From positions 1 to 53,827 of the forward strand of contig NZ_LWMS01000048.1 in NCBI RefSeq assembly GCF_003149675.1: a stretch of DNA of 53,827 nucleotides. Direction: 5' to 3'. Of the stretch, positions 28,349-37,030 are shown piece after piece; positions within the stretch are counted from its first letter, which is position 1; every line of letters begins with the position of its first letter. This DNA comes from Methanosphaera cuniculi (GTDB taxonomy: Archaea > Methanobacteriota > Methanobacteria > Methanobacteriales > Methanobacteriaceae). The notes below the pieces were generated by a model, which worked only from the letters and a program-made list of their open reading frames with translations, was not told the origin of the DNA and did not search any database. A program made the position numbers and the translations under genes.

Positions 28349-28380
28349 TTATCTAAAAAAATGTGTTATGGTGTCATAAA
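28349..28380. repeat. Degenerate third copy of the octamer repeat
   Basis: ATCT, an A-run and then GTGTTATG-GTGTCATA align with ATCT, A-run and GTATTACA-GTATTACA of the full copies. The six octamer differences are all transitions. The second octamer pair is not recognisable. Confidence 0.45.
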
Positions 28381-28579
28381 AATATATAACTTCATATTTT
28401 TCAACATTTAACAATACTAGTTTTTTATCATTTTTAGCAGATATTTTAATTATTTAAAAAAAAGAGGTAAGATTTTAAAAATTTATATAATAATAAAAAA
28501 AATAAAATAAAATGAAATAAACTATATTATTCTACATATGTCATAATTTGACACATATTTTTTTTCAACATACTATTTT

Positions 28580-29164
28580 TTAATCATATAATATAGCAGA
28601 TACATTATTCATATAACGTGGTAATGTGCCTGGTTTAATAAGAATTAACTCAATATCAAATAAGTCATCTAAAATTAATTCTGAATCAAAGCCTAGTGCT
28701 GAGAGTGAATATCGTCTATGTTCGGGATGAAGACATTTATCAAACTTATTTTTACAATCAACTTGTGTTTTAAATTCATTTTTAAAATCTTCTTTACAGT
28801 ATGTACATGGTCCTGTAATACTTTCAGATCGTAAATAGTTTTTTTCTTCATCTAGTAGTTTTTGTTTAATATTGCTTTTTTCTTTCATAAATGTATCATT
28901 AATGATACTATTAAGTTCATCTTGTGAATATTTCTTATTATAAACATCTTTTGTAAAGTCAAGTTTTGTTATTATAATATCCACATTATCAAAACTTGTT
29001 ATATATTCTTGAATGTTGATATCTAGAGGTGAACAGGAGTAGTTCTGGTTGTAGTTAAAACATTCACGACAAAATCCTTGTGTTTTTTCATAGTTATTAT
29101 ATTTATCATAAAATTCATCTGTACTAAGGGTTTTACGTAGGGTTGTTAGAGTGTATGGTTTCAT
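28580..29164 (-). CDS. DUF2284-type cysteine-rich metal-binding protein
   Basis: Cysteine clusters suggest metal or iron-sulfur binding: GFCRECFNYNQNYSCSP at the N-terminus, GPCTYCKEDF in the middle, and DCKNKFDKCLHPEHRR with ALGFD near the C-terminus. This is the pattern of the DUF2284 family, whose function is unknown. Length is ~194 residues. The ATG at 29164 is preferred because AAGGATG lies just upstream; an ATG at 29176 overlaps that site. It is separated from queC by 100 bases and may be monocistronic. Confidence 0.75.
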   Translation of the reverse strand: MKPYTLTTLRKTLSTDEFYDKYNNYEKTQGFCRECFNYNQNYSCSPLDINIQEYITSFDNVDIIITKLDFTKDVYNKKYSQDELNSIINDTFMKEKSNIKQKLLDEEKNYLRSESITGPCTYCKEDFKNEFKTQVDCKNKFDKCLHPEHRRYSLSALGFDSELILDDLFDIELILIKPGTLPRYMNNVSAILYD

Positions 29165-29221
29165 TTTTTTATGCATCCTTTTTTTTTAATTCAATTTTTA
29201 GTTTTAACGTATAAAAATTAT

Positions 29222-29262
29222 AAGAAAGGGGTGATGATTTAAAAAAGTGGGGAGAGTGGTTA
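29222..29262 (-). terminator. C-rich block plus T-run after queC
   Basis: On the minus strand, the queC stop is followed by ATAACCACTCTCCCCAC and a T-run, then a second ATCACCCCTTT block. Two C clusters in ~40 bases fit the recurring gene-end pattern. Confidence 0.4.
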
Positions 29263-29264
29263 TA

Positions 29265-29948
29265 TTAGTTTTCATATTCTGTTGGATCTTCAATTTTTAG
29301 TTTTTCAAATGCTCGTCTTCGTCTTTTACATGATTCACATACTCCACAATGTAATTCACTTCCAGTGTAGCATGAGTAACTATCTTCAATTGGTGCATTA
29401 TACTCAATTCCAGTTCTTACGATATCATCTTTATCAAGGTTAATTAATGGTGCTTTTATTTGTATAGAGTCAAAAGATCCATATTCTATTGTTTTATTAA
29501 ATGCATCAAGGTATTCTTTTGAGTTATCAGGGAATGTTATTGCTTCTTCATAATCCCATCCTACAATTATAATCTTTGCACCCATAGCTTCTGCATATGC
29601 TAATGCTATTGAGCAAAATACTGTGTTTCGTGCTGGAACCCATACTGATTTTGCAGTTTGTTGTGCAACTTCTATGTTATCTAGATCTTCATCTGTTGGT
29701 GTTGGTATTTCATCATCTGTTGTTAGTGATGAGTTACTTATTTCTTTAAGCCATGGTAGATCTATTATGATATGTTCCATTTCTAGTTTTTCACATACCT
29801 TTTTTGCTGCTTTAACTTCACGATCGAAGCTTTGTTGTCCATAGTTAAATGTTATAGCTGTAATATCATATTTATCACTATATATGGATGTTGCTACTGT
29901 ACAATCTAGTCCTCCTGAGAGTACTGATATTGCTTTAGGTTTTGACAT
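29265..29948 (-). CDS. queC: 7-cyano-7-deazaguanine synthase
   Basis: Makes preQ0, the precursor of archaeosine in archaeal tRNA. The PP-loop SVLSGGLDCTVATS is at the N-terminus, and the zinc-binding tail is CYTGSELHCGVCESCKRRRRAF. The length of 227 residues is normal. The ATG directly follows the larC stop codon (TAAATG), and its ribosome binding site GAAGGAGAAG lies within the end of larC, so the two are translationally coupled. Confidence 0.95.
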   Translation of the reverse strand: MSKPKAISVLSGGLDCTVATSIYSDKYDITAITFNYGQQSFDREVKAAKKVCEKLEMEHIIIDLPWLKEISNSSLTTDDEIPTPTDEDLDNIEVAQQTAKSVWVPARNTVFCSIALAYAEAMGAKIIIVGWDYEEAITFPDNSKEYLDAFNKTIEYGSFDSIQIKAPLINLDKDDIVRTGIEYNAPIEDSYSCYTGSELHCGVCESCKRRRRAFEKLKIEDPTEYEN

Positions 29949-31163
29949 TTATTCTTCTCCTTCATATTGTTTTATTGCCAGGGTTGTTAGTTGTTGTATT
30001 GTAAGATTTGTGATTTTTGATATTTTTTTAATATCTTCATATTCAGGTGTACATTTTATTATTTTATCATCTGTATATCCTATCTTGAAATTTACAGGAT
30101 ATGTTTTATCTTCTATTGTGATTTTACTTTCTACATTTTTTCGTGTTATTGCTGAGCGGTGTAGTGTTGGTATTATTCGTACACCCAGTGTTCCTGTATG
30201 TTTAATTAAAACATCACATAAGTGTTCTGCATCCTTATTTTTACAAATTATTTTAATTATATGTCCTGGTCTGTTTTTTTTCATGATTGTTGGTGTTATA
30301 CTTATATCTCGTGCACCTTCACTTAGCATTGTATCAAATAAGCTTCCAAGAACTTCACCTGTTAGTGTATCAACATTTGTTTCAAGTACTGTGATTGTAT
30401 CTTTTGGTGTCATACTAGTAGCATGTATTAATCTTAGTGCATTTAGTATTTTAAGATCTTTAGCTCCTGCTCCATATCCAATCTTCATATCTACTATTGT
30501 AGGTGTGGATTCTATGTATTCATCTGTTATATTAACAAGTATTGCTGAACCTGTTGGTGTTGCAAGTTCACATTCAGCTTCACCTGTATGTACTGGTGTG
30601 TGTGAGAGTATATTTGCTACTGCTGGTGCTGGTACTGGTAGTATTCCATGTTGTGTATTTACAGATCCATATCCTGTTGCAACAGGTAATGAGTATATTT
30701 TTTCATCATCAAGTTTAAGATCATAATAAGCATATGCTGATCCTATCACATCACATACAGCATCTGCATTTCCTACTTCATGAAAATGTATTTTATCAAT
30801 ACTCATGTTATGTGCCTTACATTCTGCATCAGCTATTGTTTTAAATATTTTCTTTGTAAGTTGTATTGTTTTATGTATCTTTTCATTCTCCGGGTAATGT
30901 TTTTGTGTGATCATATCAAGATTTTCTATAATATCATGATAATGACGTGCTTTATTGTTATCTTCAGCTTTGATCTGTGCATATGTTGTCATTATTCCTG
31001 CTTTTAGTTTTTTTTCTATTTTAACATCAATTTTTCCAAAGTATTCACCATAGGTTTTAATTACTTCAACTATTTTTTCCTGGTTTGCTCCAAGATCTAT
31101 GAATGCTCCTATGAACATGTTTCCTGCTACTCCTGAAACTTGTGGATCTATGATTAATACCAT
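29949..31163 (-). CDS. larC: LarC-family nickel insertion protein (DUF111)
   Basis: LarC inserts nickel into the pyridinium-type nickel-pincer cofactor used by lactate racemase and relatives. Recognisable segments are the start LIIDPQVSGVAGNMFIGAFIDLGA, HFHEVGNADAVCDVIGSA, LPVPAPAVANIL and TPTGSAILVN in the middle, and VLETNVDTLTGEVLGSL with a RPGHIIKIIC-type C-terminal domain. Length is 404 residues. larB and larE are not in the window, so which nickel enzyme it serves is open. AGGAGGAGA lies ahead of the start. Confidence 0.88.
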   Translation of the reverse strand: MVLIIDPQVSGVAGNMFIGAFIDLGANQEKIVEVIKTYGEYFGKIDVKIEKKLKAGIMTTYAQIKAEDNNKARHYHDIIENLDMITQKHYPENEKIHKTIQLTKKIFKTIADAECKAHNMSIDKIHFHEVGNADAVCDVIGSAYAYYDLKLDDEKIYSLPVATGYGSVNTQHGILPVPAPAVANILSHTPVHTGEAECELATPTGSAILVNITDEYIESTPTIVDMKIGYGAGAKDLKILNALRLIHATSMTPKDTITVLETNVDTLTGEVLGSLFDTMLSEGARDISITPTIMKKNRPGHIIKIICKNKDAEHLCDVLIKHTGTLGVRIIPTLHRSAITRKNVESKITIEDKTYPVNFKIGYTDDKIIKCTPEYEDIKKISKITNLTIQQLTTLAIKQYEGEE

Positions 31164-31441
31164 TATCTATTCTCCTCCTAATAAAGTAATTTATTTTTTT
31201 TTAGTTATTTTAGCATGAGTAAGTTAATCTTTTTTTTATAAATATGATTTTTGAAAATTATATTTTATATATATGCTATTATGTAATTTTTAAAGTTTTC
31301 TTAATAAAATAAGACTATTTTTAAAGCAAATTTCCATATAAAATGAAATATTAGTTAAAATACTTTTATGATACAACAAATAAATCTATTAATTACATGT
31401 TTGTTAAAAAAAATAGTTGGAGGTGAGTTAAGAATATAATT

Positions 31442-32329
31442 ATGAAAATTGACATTGAAGGAATATCTACATCAAAAATAGATAATGGAATAAAAATAGA
31501 ATCAGATGAAGATATGTATATTCTTGGAAATATACATGGATATGATTTTCAAAATAAAAAATCATTTAACAACCACTATTCAAACAATCCAGAACTTAAA
31601 CGTGTAGTAATCCAAAGACATGGAATATCAGTAATTTCATCAATTGAGAAATTTAAAGATAAATTCTTTACAAACATATCAGTACTTATTGATGAAAAAC
31701 TTGATAATATAACAATGCTATTCATATATAATACAATACATCAGACAATATCAACTACACTCTGGAAAAACAATGCAATAGCAAAAGATAAGCTAGATAA
31801 TGAACTAGGAAACTTCTATAATGTAGTGTACATAGCATGCAGGGGAAAATCAGAAAAATACCTACCATATGATATATCACTATTTTATGAAGTTAAAGAA
31901 ATATTAGATGAAGCACTAAATGAATCACTACAAAATCTAAACTATCCTATAAAGATCATACAAACACTCGAAGATCATCATATAACACTAGATATGATAG
32001 ATAAATTAGCTCTAAAATTTGATAAAAACATAGACATACAACAATTTAACAATATACTTCTAGAACTACTTAAAAATCCTGACATAATAGCATATCTTAA
32101 CATGAGCTTACATCTAAAAGATGACATAAAAAATAATACAATATCTGAACTACAAACACAAAAGCCAGACTATAAAAAAATAATAACAAAACCAATAGCA
32201 AACATAACAAAAGACACAACAAACACACTCAACTTAATATATCAAAAACTACCACACATAACAATTGATGATAATATAATAATAGGCTTAATCACAGCAA
32301 CAATAACAAATATGACTAATAAAACATAA
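31442..32329 (+). CDS. Uncharacterised protein upstream of cobS, possible CobZ/CbiS-like
   Basis: A 295-residue protein with no clear whole-length match. The region around residues 180-235 (HHITLDMIDKLALKF ... LLELLKNPDIIAYLNMSLHLKDDI) resembles the helical part of CobZ-type alpha-ribazole phosphatases. In some methanogens that part is fused to CbiZ as CbiS. The N-terminal half (MYILGNIHGYDF, ACRGKSEKYLPYDISLF) would then correspond to a CbiZ-like amidohydrolase, but its motifs are not evident. It lies 24 bases before the cobS start, in the right place for a cobamide salvage or assembly gene. The assignment is inference; the ORF itself is sound, with GGAGGTGAG upstream. Confidence 0.55.
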   Translation: MKIDIEGISTSKIDNGIKIESDEDMYILGNIHGYDFQNKKSFNNHYSNNPELKRVVIQRHGISVISSIEKFKDKFFTNISVLIDEKLDNITMLFIYNTIHQTISTTLWKNNAIAKDKLDNELGNFYNVVYIACRGKSEKYLPYDISLFYEVKEILDEALNESLQNLNYPIKIIQTLEDHHITLDMIDKLALKFDKNIDIQQFNNILLELLKNPDIIAYLNMSLHLKDDIKNNTISELQTQKPDYKKIITKPIANITKDTTNTLNLIYQKLPHITIDDNIIIGLITATITNMTNKT

Positions 32330-32353
32330 TAAATTATGGAGGTGAAATATAAC

Positions 32354-33145
32354 ATGGCAAAGGCAAAGTATAGAAAAAATGCAATAATTAAACCATCAAT
32401 AAATGGAATACTTGGAATAATAGGATTTTCAACAAGAATACCAATAAAAAGATTTGTAACACTCGAAGAGATGCAAGGAAATGTATTCATCTGGCCATAT
32501 GTAGGACTACTAATTGGAGTAATTGGAGCTATCATAGCATACATTGTATATGATCTACTTAGTTTACCATTAATATTATCTGCAGCAATAGTTTATTCAT
32601 TTTTAATATGGTTTACAGGATTTAATCATATTGATGGTGTAATGGACTTAGGTGATGGTCTCATGGTACATGGAGATCACCAGAAACGATTAAATGTAAT
32701 GCGAGATTCAATGGTGGGAACAGGTGGAATTGCAACATTTTTTATTGTAGCAATTATCACAATAGCAGCACTAGCATCAGTACCTGTAAATGAAATAATT
32801 CAAACTGTAATTCTTATGGAATTATGTGCAAAAACAGGAATGATAACAACCATGGAATTTGGATCAACAGATGATACTGGAATTGCACGAGACATAAAAA
32901 AAGGTATTGATTATAAAGTATTATCAATAAACATTATAATAGCATTCATAATTGCATATCTACTACTAGGAGAGATAGGAGTAATATCATTACTTGCAAC
33001 AGTAATATTTGCACTATATCTTGCAATGGTAGCTGAGAAAAACTTCGGTTGTGTAACAGGAGATATGCTAGGAGCATCAAATGAAATAGGACGAGCTGTA
33101 GCACTAATATTTGTAGTACTAAACATGAGCATAGCAATCCTATAA
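32354..33145 (+). CDS. cobS: Adenosylcobinamide-GDP ribazoletransferase (cobalamin synthase)
   Basis: Membrane enzyme joining adenosylcobinamide-GDP with alpha-ribazole (phosphate), the last assembly step of cobamides. The hallmark is the acidic GFNHIDGVMDLGDGLMVHGD stretch near residue 95 followed by RLNVMRDS. About six hydrophobic helices surround it. The ATG at 32354 is chosen because GGAGGTGA lies 7-10 bases upstream; a longer frame from 32336 would include that site. Confidence 0.93.
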   Translation: MAKAKYRKNAIIKPSINGILGIIGFSTRIPIKRFVTLEEMQGNVFIWPYVGLLIGVIGAIIAYIVYDLLSLPLILSAAIVYSFLIWFTGFNHIDGVMDLGDGLMVHGDHQKRLNVMRDSMVGTGGIATFFIVAIITIAALASVPVNEIIQTVILMELCAKTGMITTMEFGSTDDTGIARDIKKGIDYKVLSINIIIAFIIAYLLLGEIGVISLLATVIFALYLAMVAEKNFGCVTGDMLGASNEIGRAVALIFVVLNMSIAIL

Positions 33146-33185
33146 TGAATTTTGATGATTTATTTTTTTTGAGGTATAAGATATA

Positions 33186-33713
33186 ATGATAACAGTATTA
33201 AGATTAGATCATAGATTAGGAAGAGACACAAGAATAACAACACATGTATGTCTAACATCACGAGCATTTGGAGCAGACAAAGTAATACTCAGTGGAGAAC
33301 GAGATAGACACATCATAGAATCAGTAGAAAGCGTAGTAGACAACTGGGGAGGAGACTTCCAAGTAGAATATGATCCAAAAGCAATTAAAGTAATAAAAGA
33401 CCATAAAAAACAAGGATATGAAATAATCCACCTAACAATGTATGGAAAACATGTGGAAGATGTAATACCAGAAATAAGAGATAATGGTAAAGATAAACTA
33501 ATCATCGTAGGAGGATCACGAGTACCAACAGAAGTCTATGAACTAGCAGACTGGAATCTAAGTGTAACAAACCAACCTCACTCAGAAGTAGCAGCACTTG
33601 CAATATGCCTACACTACGCAATGAATGGTGAAGAACTAAATGTAACATATCCTGATGGAAAAATGCAAGTAATACCAAATAATGAGCATAAACAGGTAAT
33701 AAAAAACGAATAA
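33186..33713 (+). CDS. trm56: tRNA (cytidine(56)-2'-O)-methyltransferase
   Basis: SPOUT-class enzyme that methylates C56 in the T-loop of archaeal tRNA. The 175-residue protein shows ITVLRLDHRLGRDTRITTHVCLTSRAFGA at the N-terminus and HLTMYG, LIIVGGSRVPTEVYELADWNLSVTNQPHSEVAALA in the knotted SAM site. A TTGAGGTAT ribosome binding site precedes the ATG. It follows cobS by 40 bases on the same strand. Confidence 0.94.
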   Translation: MITVLRLDHRLGRDTRITTHVCLTSRAFGADKVILSGERDRHIIESVESVVDNWGGDFQVEYDPKAIKVIKDHKKQGYEIIHLTMYGKHVEDVIPEIRDNGKDKLIIVGGSRVPTEVYELADWNLSVTNQPHSEVAALAICLHYAMNGEELNVTYPDGKMQVIPNNEHKQVIKNE

Positions 33714-33729
33714 AAAAAACTATTATACT

Positions 33730-33752
33730 CACCACCACTACTTTCTCTTTTT
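33730..33752 (+). terminator. C-rich block plus T-run after trm56
   Basis: CACCACCACTACTTTCTC and a T-run begin 17 bases after the trm56 stop, in the recurring C-cluster plus T-run style. Confidence 0.4.
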
Positions 33753-33828
33753 AAAAAAAATACTAATTTTATAAAAACTTAGAAAAAATAGCTAATTTTT
33801 TTTTAATGAAATAGGTTAAAAAATAGGA

Positions 33829-33860
33829 AAATTAAAATGGGGGTTAAAAGAAGTGGTTAT
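33829..33860 (-). terminator. C-rich block plus T-run after the 235-residue membrane-anchored gene
   Basis: On the minus strand the stop is followed at once by ATAACCACTTCTTTTAACCCCCATTTT. This has two C clusters and a T-run, matching the queC end closely. Confidence 0.4.
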
Positions 33861-33864
33861 ATGT

Positions 33865-34572
33865 TTATCCTTCTCCAATTTCTTTAAGAGTTCGAATAAC
33901 TTCTTTTCTTGAAGTTCCTTTTGGGAATTGTCCTTCAAAAGCAGTTCTACCATTACTATCATACCATCCACCATATTCATTATCATACCAAAGTCCACCA
34001 GAGGATGATTTAGATGATTTTACTGAAGATTTTGATGATGATTTGGATGATTTTGTTGTTTGTGCTGATGATGATTTACTATTTGTTGTATCTTCTTTTA
34101 CTGTTTCATTTGTATCATTACTTGTTTTTACTTCTAGTGGTTCTACTTTTAGAGTTTGTAGTATGTGTATTAGTGTGTTTTCATTTGGTGTGGTTATTAG
34201 TACGTTTCGTCCTGAGTAGTTTCCATAGTAACTACATAGTCCACTTTGTGATTTGTTATAGGTTACATTTGCTTTTGTTAGGCTTGTTATATTAGTTTGT
34301 GCTGTGTTTTTTACTTTATCAAAGCTTGTGGTTTCATTTGTATTGTTTGTTTCATATTCATCATATACTATTATTTTAAGATTATCTTTTGTATTATCAT
34401 ATATCTGGTAATCACTGCTATTTGTTATGTTAACATTACTTTCTGGAACTTCACATTTAAGTCCATTCATTGTAATGTTTTGATAGTTTTCATAGGATGT
34501 GTATGAATATATTCCTGCTATAAGTGCAATGATTATGAGTATTATGATAATAATTTTACTTCGATTACGCAT
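33865..34572 (-). CDS. Membrane-anchored extracytoplasmic protein, unknown function
   Basis: Not recognised. After a basic MRNRSK, residues 7-25 form one hydrophobic helix (IIIIILIIIALIAGIYSYT), a signal anchor. The outside part (~25-150) has Asn/Thr-rich beta-like sequence with two cysteines and several N-x-S/T glycosylation sites. A Ser/Lys/Thr-rich linker follows (~160-190). The C-terminus is a compact conserved-looking piece, GGLWYDNEYGGWYDSNGR, ending in FPKGTSRKEVIRTLKEIGEG. That tail could bind the cell wall or another protein. The gene stands alone. Confidence 0.6.
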   Translation of the reverse strand: MRNRSKIIIIILIIIALIAGIYSYTSYENYQNITMNGLKCEVPESNVNITNSSDYQIYDNTKDNLKIIVYDEYETNNTNETTSFDKVKNTAQTNITSLTKANVTYNKSQSGLCSYYGNYSGRNVLITTPNENTLIHILQTLKVEPLEVKTSNDTNETVKEDTTNSKSSSAQTTKSSKSSSKSSVKSSKSSSGGLWYDNEYGGWYDSNGRTAFEGQFPKGTSRKEVIRTLKEIGEG

Positions 34573-34781
34573 CTTTTTTTCAAAACTCCCTTTTTTTTGT
34601 TATTATCAATGATATTGTTGTTATAATATTTAATTTTTAAAATATAAACTTTTTTAGGGGTACGTTTTAATTATTACCTTTTTATGAACCTTAAAATTAG
34701 TAAATATGACTTAAATAGGTATGAATTTAGTTAAAAAAATTAGAATATTTTCGAAAAAAAGATATGATTTAGATATAAAAT

Positions 34782-34826
34782 AAAAAAAAGATATTTGAAA
34801 GAAGGAATTTGTATTCTATCTTTCAA
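34782..34826 (-). terminator. Hairpin plus T-run built from the last codons of ino1
   Basis: On the minus strand TTGAAAGA (34826-34819), the final Leu-Glu-Arg codons, pairs perfectly with TCTTTCAA (34802-34795). ATATC and eight T follow. The stop codon lies in the loop. Confidence 0.6.
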
Positions 34827-35919
34827 GTTTTCCTTCGATGAATTCATCTACTTTATCATGTGCAATATCATCAGGATATTGGATTGGTGGATGTTTCATT
34901 ACATATGAGGATATTGATGTGAGTGCTCCGCTAATTCCACGATCTAATGCTAGTTTACAACATCTAATTGCATCTATTACACAACCTGCACTATTTGGGC
35001 TATCTTCTACACTTAGTCTTAGTTCAATGTTCATTGGTACATCACCAAAGGTTCTTCCTTCCATTCTTAGGAAGCATAGTTTATTATCTTTTTGCCATGG
35101 TACATAGTCACTAGGACCTATGTGTATGTCATCATCATCAAGTCTTTGTGCAAGTACTGATTGTACAGCTTCTGTTTTTGATTCACGTTTTGATGCTAAA
35201 CGATCATGATTAAGCATGTTTAAGAAATCTGTATTTCCACCAGTGTTAAGTTGGTATGTTCTATCAAGTTTTACTCCACGGTCTGCAAATAGGCTTGCAA
35301 GTGTTCTGTGTGTAATTGTTGCACCAATTTGTGCTTTAATATCATCACCAACACATGGTATTCCAGCATCTCTAAATTTTGCTTCATATTCAGGATCACT
35401 TACAATAAATATTGGTACACAGTTAATAAATGCAATTCCAGCTTCAAGTGCACAGTCTGCATAGAATTTTCCTGCTTCATCAGATCCTACAGGTAGATAG
35501 TTTACAAGCATTTCTGCTCCACTTTCTTTTAATACTTTTACAATTTCATCTTTACCATTTTCAGGTTCTTCTGATATTATAAAGGTTGAATCATCTTTGT
35601 ACTCTTTCATATGTGGTGCTACACCATCAAGTACTTTTCCCATTGTAACTGTTACATTTGTTTTATCCATATCAGGGTAGAATATTGTTGTACAGTTTGG
35701 TTTTGCATAGATTGCTTCACTTACATCTTTTCCTACTTTTCTAGCATCAATATCAAATGCTGCCACTACTTCAATGTCTGATGGTTTATAGCCATCAATT
35801 GACCAATGCATTAATCCATCTACGTCTTCTTCTGTTTTATCTGCATAATAGTTTATTCCCTGAATTAATGAACTAGCACAGTTACCTAGTCCTACTACTG
35901 CTATTTTGATTTTGTCCAT
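34816..35919 (-). CDS. ino1: Myo-inositol-1-phosphate synthase
   Basis: Makes inositol-1-phosphate from glucose-6-phosphate for archaeal inositol lipids. The NAD-binding start VVGLGNCASSLIQGINYY is followed by a long DIDARKVGKDV region, LVNYLPVGSDEA, CVGDDIKAQIGATITHRTLA, and LNTGGNTDFLNML with a downstream Lys/Asp active-site segment (SKRESKTEAV). The 367-residue length matches the short archaeal/actinobacterial form. AAGGTGTCG lies ahead of the ATG. It is monocistronic. Confidence 0.94.
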   Translation of the reverse strand: MDKIKIAVVGLGNCASSLIQGINYYADKTEEDVDGLMHWSIDGYKPSDIEVVAAFDIDARKVGKDVSEAIYAKPNCTTIFYPDMDKTNVTVTMGKVLDGVAPHMKEYKDDSTFIISEEPENGKDEIVKVLKESGAEMLVNYLPVGSDEAGKFYADCALEAGIAFINCVPIFIVSDPEYEAKFRDAGIPCVGDDIKAQIGATITHRTLASLFADRGVKLDRTYQLNTGGNTDFLNMLNHDRLASKRESKTEAVQSVLAQRLDDDDIHIGPSDYVPWQKDNKLCFLRMEGRTFGDVPMNIELRLSVEDSPNSAGCVIDAIRCCKLALDRGISGALTSISSYVMKHPPIQYPDDIAHDKVDEFIEGKLER

Positions 35920-36070
35920 TTCGACACCTTTTGTGTTTTTTTTAATTAAAAATATAAGTATTTTTTAATTTTTAAATATTATTTGATTTTTCTATTATTA
36001 TTTTATTAATTTAATTTATATTAAAACTATTTATAAATTTATTTTTCAATAAAAAAATATTTCTTTTCAT

Positions 36071-36952
36071 CTATTTTGTTGCTTTTGCTAGTTTTGCACT
36101 TATATCATCAGCATAATGTAATGCTATGGCTTCAGGAATTTTAGGATCTACAGTTGAACCCCATCCTAGAGATTTTTCTCCATGATGTGATAGTATCATA
36201 TGTATTAATTGTACTTTAAGTTTATCATCAATATCAAGATTACTTAGTTTACTTTCTAGCATATTAGCACCAATATAAAGATGATCAAGCATTTGTCCTT
36301 CATAATTTATGTCAATAATATTTGTATCATATGAGTATGTTTTTATTTTTCCAATATCATGAAGTAATGCTCCTGTAACTAGAAGTTGTCGGTCAAGTTC
36401 TGGGTAAATATCAGATAAAGCATTACATATTTTTACAACTTCATTTGTATGTATAAGTAGTCCACCTAGGTAGTTGTGATGATGAATTTTTGCTGCTGGT
36501 GCTTGTATAAACTTATCATAAAATTCAGGATCTTTAAAGAATGCATCAAGTACTATAGTTAGTTGTGTATCTTCAACTGAATCAAGAGTATCTTGTAGAT
36601 ATTTCAGGTTTTTTTCATAGTTTTCAGCCTTTTGTATGAAGTCATTTTCATCATATTTTCTTGATGGAAATATTGTATCTATTAGTATGTTAAAATTTCC
36701 TGATTCTGGTGGATATTCCTGGATTTTTCCTTTTATTGTAATAACCTGGTTTATCTGGTATTTTTCATATATTTTTCGTGGTCTTCCATCAAACATCCGA
36801 GCTTTTATATTTCCAGTTTTATCTTGTATTGTAAGTTCTAGGTATGGTTTGTTTGTTTTTGTTTTTCTGATTTGTTTTTCAATTAATAGAAATTGGCTGG
36901 TAATTTCCCTATCTTCATTAAAGTTTTTTATAAAATCGTTTTCTTTTTTCAA
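36071..36952 (-). CDS. OB-fold/HD-domain nuclease, YhaM-like 3'-5' exoribonuclease
   Basis: Residues ~15-110 are an OB-fold nucleic-acid domain (SQFLLIEKQIRKTKTNKPYL, DKTGNIKARMFD). Residues ~150-293 are an HD phosphohydrolase domain, with HHHNYLGGLLIHTNEV, GALLHDIGKIKTYSY and the late metal site LSHHGEKSLGWGS. This layout matches YhaM-type exoribonucleases. The start is a TTG at 36952 preceded by GATGTGA. A further role in DNA metabolism cannot be excluded. The secretion genes lie just upstream. Confidence 0.85.
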   Translation of the reverse strand: MKKENDFIKNFNEDREITSQFLLIEKQIRKTKTNKPYLELTIQDKTGNIKARMFDGRPRKIYEKYQINQVITIKGKIQEYPPESGNFNILIDTIFPSRKYDENDFIQKAENYEKNLKYLQDTLDSVEDTQLTIVLDAFFKDPEFYDKFIQAPAAKIHHHNYLGGLLIHTNEVVKICNALSDIYPELDRQLLVTGALLHDIGKIKTYSYDTNIIDINYEGQMLDHLYIGANMLESKLSNLDIDDKLKVQLIHMILSHHGEKSLGWGSTVDPKIPEAIALHYADDISAKLAKATK

Positions 36953-37030
36953 TTTTTCACATCATCCTCAAATATTTTTTTGATTGTATTGTTTAATAGT
37001 TTTCTTTTTTCTATTATTTTATCCTTTTTT

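Larger units (their letters stand above)
28012..28579. other. Convergent intergenic region carrying an octamer repeat array
   Basis: This 568-base gap lies between the 3' ends of pycB (+) and the DUF2284-type gene (-). It should not need a gene promoter. It holds a C-rich/T-run gene end at 28044-28067, two 64-base near-identical direct repeats with four GTATTACA octamers each, and a degenerate third copy. No coding frame is convincing. Confidence 0.7.

Noticed and set aside
28082-28380. CRISPR array
   Set aside because: There are only two full repeats of 64 bases, 184 bases apart and internally repetitive, with no regular spacers and no cas genes nearby.
28082-28380. Replication origin with ORB elements
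   Set aside because: Archaeal origin boxes are G-rich and lie beside cdc6/orc1. No such gene is present and the octamers lack the G-string.
29884-30726. 280-residue + strand open frame opposite larC and the start of queC
   Set aside because: It is Ser/Val/Ile-rich shadow sequence with no domain, and LarC and QueC on the other strand are both clear.
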